Below are positions 59,927-64,000 of a DNA stretch of 64,000 bases, piece by piece (position 1 is the stretch's first letter; every line of letters begins with the position of its first letter). Location of the stretch: positions 1,860,001 through 1,924,000 of the forward strand of contig JAUDYN010000009.1 in assembly GCA_030407005.1 (NCBI GenBank), in the 5' to 3' direction. The notes beneath the pieces were generated by a model. It searched no databases. It had not been told where the DNA came from and worked only from the letters and a program-made list of their open reading frames with translations. Origin of the DNA: Desarmillaria ectypa (Eukaryota > Basidiomycota > Agaricomycetes > Agaricales > Physalacriaceae). Made by a program: the position numbers and the translations under genes.

Positions 59927-61310
59927 ATGAATACTGGTAGGGAAATGAAAGTTATCTCGGTGCCAACACAGTCATACACCTTCCGGTCTTCTCAAACCTC
60001 CAAATGTTTGCTTTTGGTCCGCCAGAAGTATATCTATATCTTCGAGCGGCTGCAGCGCTTTTGTCAGACTCCTAGGTGTTATAATCAGGGCATCGAGGAA
60101 TTGGGAAGTCTATGTTCCTCTTTTATGCCCTCATCCGATGTCTGCAGGAGTCCCGGGATGTCATCTTTTACTTCTACAGTCGAACCTTTATGTTCTCGAA
60201 AGACGGCGTCCAGAAAATCGACCTCAACGACTTCCCGTATCACTCCATTCGCTCCCCTATATGGTGTCTCACCAATAGTTTCAGTGGAAAATGTCGTCCG
60301 ATAGAACTCACCTCGCACGGTTACATCTGCCTATACTCGCTTCATCATGGCCAGACGAGCTGTATTCCAGCTGGGCCAAAAGGAGATATGCTTCTCGACT
60401 CGTTATGAATCCTTGGAGCGACGAGGAAATTTCCACAGGGTGTGCTTCCTGCTCATCGTCTTTGTATTCTATTTCTCGGACAGGACAGAGCTTTCAAGTT
60501 GCGACCATGCCACGCTCGTCCTGTATCAATCGCCAGAAGTTCTGAACTTTTGCGGGCTTATCATACGGGACGTTTATACTTGTCTCTTATCCTAAGGAGC
60601 GACCACTACCTTAAACTATATCTATGGTCACCATCCAAGCGTTTCTAGTCCCACTTCCCTCGTTCAAGTACTCACTACTTTTCACTACTCTACATGGGGG
60701 GACAATAATGATAAGCCCTGTTCTGCCGCCCTAATGTTTCATCAATGGGCTCCCCTCGTCTTGCACAAGAAGTGTGGGATCAGCTTATTTATCTTAGGTA
60801 CGAGGATGCGCTGGCCTACTTTTACCTTTCAAGGTACAACCCCGCTAGAACTGTCGCTGGTCAATGGCTTTTTCAAGTTATTGCTCGCAACCAGATATGC
60901 CGGGAATTTCAGGAAATGAGTCTGGCTGAGGGGACAAGGGCCTTTGTCGACCCTCGGATTCGTAATCATTACTCTCTTCCTATCAGTGGCGCAAAGAGGA
61001 CACCCGTCTTTTACTCCTCCGTGTCGGAGATCCTTCGTGACACGACTGCATTCCTCGCAAGGTCACTAAAGACTTGCTCTTTAATGGATTATTCTTTGGC
61101 TATCACTCGTCGCCCAATTTTTTAGGCCCGACCAGGGCAATCCCAGACCCAACAGTCCTGTATATCTTGCGGACAACGACGGAGGCTAAAAACTGTGGTT
61201 CTGAGCTGGGAGTCGATATGATTTGCGAAATCCTCCGCCGTCATCTAGATGTTGTACCCATCTACCTCATGGTGGTACCACTACCGGACCCAAGCTACAC
61301 TTTCCTCTAG
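59927..61310 (+). pseudogene. Possible crinkler/RHS-like gene, broken
   Basis: Several plus-strand open frames in different phases have a consistent protein texture: VQKIDLNDFPYHSIRSPIW near 60210, AQEVWDQLIYLRYEDALAYF with ARTVAGQWLFQVIARNQICR near 60760-60900, GAKRTPVFYSSVSEIL near 60990, and a last frame ending YLMVVPLPDPSYTFL at 61310. The combination of a helical middle (WLFQVIARN) and an ending of the form VVP...YTF recalls the retrotransposon-hotspot/crinkler-like families common in Agaricomycetes. The match is weak and from memory of family shape only. No continuous gene could be assembled. Confidence 0.3.
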
Positions 61311-61443
61311 TTATTCTCAGACGACCCGAAGAGCAGCTGGACAATGCCGCAGAGCTGGTTTCAAAGGTGCCCCGGAAGAGTCTTTTGTCAGTCGATTGAA
61401 ATTGGTCTACCATTTGTATCTGTATCTTCGGTTTTTACGCTAA

Positions 61444-61795
61444 CTCGTCTTAAATGTAGGCTGAAAAATGACCAGTGTGCCGGTATCAACTAAGGACTTC
61501 AGACTATGATATCATATGCCGACAGAAAAATGCATATTTCCGACCCACAGGACGTTGTATCTTTTAATTTATTTAAGATATCATGTATATATTCTATGCC
61601 TCTTCTTGTCGCACTGGCAAAGCTTCGTATCATTCAGAGTTCAGTCTAAGGTCTCTGTATAAGTGTCAAGGCATCATTTTCTCTATGTAACTTGGCACAG
61701 CCACCATCTTTGGTCTCGGAATCTTGGTCGCTAACGCCTCTTTGCTATTTCCCGATCCCCTTGCTTATCGTCGTGGACTACGTCGACGATCTTGA
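61444..61795. promoter_or_regulatory. Upstream region of the CCH1 gene
   Basis: No coding signal. AT-rich, with pyrimidine tracts near 61680 and 61735, directly before the ATG of the channel gene. Confidence 0.35.
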
Positions 61796-64000
61796 ATGGA
61801 AGAAATCTATCTCCAGCATCCTATAATACCGCGTAGTTCATCCTCCTCTGCCATTGACCTGACAGGAACCCCTGCGGGTATTGCTTCAGCGCCCCCTAGT
61901 CCTTCTCCATCCCTCGACACTTCCGACCGTATCACTCGACGACGAGCAAGCTGGGGAAGGGTGGAGGCAGGGCAGGACCCTCTTAGTGGATTCGGCACAC
62001 ATTCGTTTGCTGCCAATACATCGGCGACGCCAGCCGTATATACCATCAACGACGATCCTTTCGACTCGCCAACGGATGACGTTGCGCCCTTTTCACGAGA
62101 TTTTTCATATTCATCCATCGTGAACCACTACGACGACGCACAGAATGACATGTATATGTCTGGCCAGGCGGGGCCGTCGACCGCTTCACTAATACAGGCG
62201 CCGGGCGTTCAGAGGGACGGGGGAAAGGATGACGACGAGATGGGGCTTACGTCGCGCAGCCCTCCAAGTGAAAGATGGTCGGAGTATCGTGCAAATGACC
62301 CTGAGAACGTTGCCGGTGCCACGCCTAGGTTGCGCAGAAGAACGGTCAGATATAGTACGACGCCCTCACCTTTGAGGAAGACGGGCACGGCAATCAAGTC
62401 GGTCTCTCAGAACATACGCCGCATGTCCCTGCGCGTTGTCAACCTTGCTGGCGCTGGCCTGGAGACACAGATGCGCCTCGCAGACGACGATCCCGACGAG
62501 GTCAAAACGGAGGAGCTACCTGATTTGACTCAGCGTCTGCCTCTACGCGGTAGAACGGTATGCTGTCTTGGACCTCAGAGCAGGGTTCGGTTGGCGTTGT
62601 ATAGAATGCTCGTGTACCCGTGCGTCAAATGTTTCTTTTTTGCTCGTCTTGAGCTGACCTTTCATTCATTCAGGTGGACGGAAACTGTCATATTACTGTT
62701 AATTATCCTCAATGCTATCATACTCACTATCCAAGCCGCGCCTTCATTGACATTGCCAGACGCCAACTCAACAGCCCCTACTATCAAAGGCTATTTTCAA
62801 ACATGGGAAGACTATGTGCTTTTTGTTCTATTTATTGTATTTACGTGGGTTCTTGACACTCATTCCGGGTATCACTACTGACATCGCTTAGTTTGGAAGC
62901 TTTTGCTAGAATATGTGTATCTGGTTTCCTATTTGATCCCGAAATTCCCGCATCCTCTCTCTTCACCGTCTTTTCCTCCTACCCTGACGCAAATTCCACT
63001 CCTGCTGCGGGCTCTTCTTCTGCAGCAGTGACGCAGTCCTCACTCTCCCGCAATTTCTCCATTACCCAGCGACTGCGCAACTTCAATCATAATTTGAGCC
63101 GCCCATTCGCCCTGTCTTCCAGCCACGCGACCCTCGTGCATGGCAACACTTTAAATGGTCCCGAAGGTGATGCGACTGCACTGGAAAAATCCAAGCATCC
63201 AGTTCAGTTCTCTCAAAGTTTCGCCCTCGAGCCGAAGCCTACTTTCTTATCGCAGATCAACCCGTTCCACTCGTCGATCAAGTCGGACTACGTTCTTCTG
63301 CCTTTTCAGCTCAGTCTTAAACAGGCCCATGACAAGACGCACAGGAATATCCCATATCTACGGCACAGCTGGTGTCGGATAGATTTCGTGGCCATAGTCA
63401 GCTTTTGGATATCATTCATACTGGCGTCCACTGGTGTTGAACGTGGCTCTAAGCACATTGGCATTTTTCGGGCAATGAGTGTCATTAGGACAGCGAGGCT
63501 CTTGACTGTTACATCCGGCACTACTGTAAGTCCTTTGGTTCCTCAAACTATCTAAGCTTAGTCAATTTGGTTCCACAGACCATCATGCATTCACTGAAAA
63601 CGGCACGGCCCCTACTGACAAGTGTTGCTTACTTCGTTCTATTTGCTATGATACTCTTTTCGTGAGTCATCTTCATATCCCTTTCTGTCCGAATTTTCTG
63701 ACCATGATTACTAGTATCATTGGTATCCAATCTTTCAAAGGTTCTCTTCGGAGAGCTTGTTACCTAAATCCGACACTTGGCGAAGACGAAATCCAGATAG
63801 ATAATCAATTTTGTGGAGGCTATATTGACCCGGATAGTCTTAACGTCACCAACTATATCCGGCTAGACGGTACACCCGGAATGACGAATAAAGGTTATAT
63901 ATGTCCTATAGGGCAAGTTTGCCGGGTATAGTCCTGTCTTCCTTTTTTCTGGTGTGTGGTTTACTGATGGTCTTCTTAGGAGCAAGAAAACCCACAGAAT
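61796..64000 (+). CDS. CCH1: CCH1, high-affinity Ca2+ channel alpha subunit (5' part)
   Basis: Voltage-gated-type plasma-membrane calcium channel, partner of Mid1; the window cuts it within domain I. A long disordered Ser/Pro-rich cytosolic N-terminus (MEEIYLQHPIIPRSSSSSA, about 260 residues) is followed by domain I. S1 is WTETVILLLIILNAIILTIQ, S2 is YVLFVLFIVFTLEAFARICV (joined over an intron near 62845-62892), and a long loop follows. S3 is RIDFVAIVSFWISFIL, S4 is FRAMSVIRTARLLTVT with spaced arginines, and S5 is SVAYFVLFAMILFSIIGIQS. The pore-loop region then begins with Cys residues (RRACYLNP, QFCGGYIDP, YICPIGQVC). Introns occur near 62619-62673, 62845-62892, 63526-63578, 63662-63714 and 63926-63979. 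Only about 700 of an expected 2,000 or so residues are in the window. Confidence 0.93.

Overview
This is a nuclear DNA window from a filamentous basidiomycete, most likely an agaricomycete (mushroom-forming fungus). The grounds are: almost every gene is broken by many spliceosomal introns of about 48-60 bp (GT-AG, three of them GC-AG); gene orientation is mixed with no operons; and several families typical of Agaricomycetes occur (DUF6533 and DUF6534 seven-helix membrane proteins, HET-domain proteins, a dioxygenase-P450 oxylipin synthase, atypical kinase-like proteins). Exon joins were made by eye from splice signals and family knowledge, so gene ends are firm only where a stop or start is described.

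Layout. 0-9 kb: decayed copies of an unknown gene family, an intact M1 aminopeptidase / leukotriene-A4-hydrolase-like gene, and two tandem decayed kinase-like genes. 10-14.5 kb: two hypothetical genes and a mitochondrial four-RRM RNA-binding protein. 16.7-21 kb: a large psi-factor/linoleate oxygenase (heme dioxygenase fused to P450). 21-31 kb: an island of four HET-domain (allorecognition/cell-death type) genes in different states of decay, with one intact membrane-protein gene inside it. 31.5-32 kb: a 5'-truncated LINE tail. 32-47.9 kb: mostly conserved housekeeping genes: NSE3 (SMC5/6 complex), BUD32 (KEOPS kinase), a DUF6534 membrane protein, SHP1/p47 (Cdc48 cofactor), a stand-alone SRA (methyl-DNA reader) protein, CDC28/cdk1 and a DUF6533 membrane protein. 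48.4 kb: an intron-containing tRNA-Glu(CTC). 49-53 kb and 57.3-61.4 kb: duplicated and broken gene pieces. 54-57.1 kb: a PIN-domain protein and a compact phospholipase C. 61.8 kb to the edge: the 5' part of the CCH1 calcium channel.

The conserved genes serve separate cell functions (genome stability, tRNA modification, proteolysis, cell cycle, Ca2+/inositol signalling) and show no pathway clustering, except that PLC and the CCH1 calcium channel lie within 5 kb of each other. The unusual part is the accessory material. The HET island is one component. The other is a set of segmental duplications linking the two ends of the window: an inverted relic of the LTA4H-like gene 57 kb from its intact parent, an inverted pair of membrane-protein fragments, and a direct repeat of an unknown gene family. 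Introns are still visible in the relic, which points to DNA-level rearrangement rather than retroposition.
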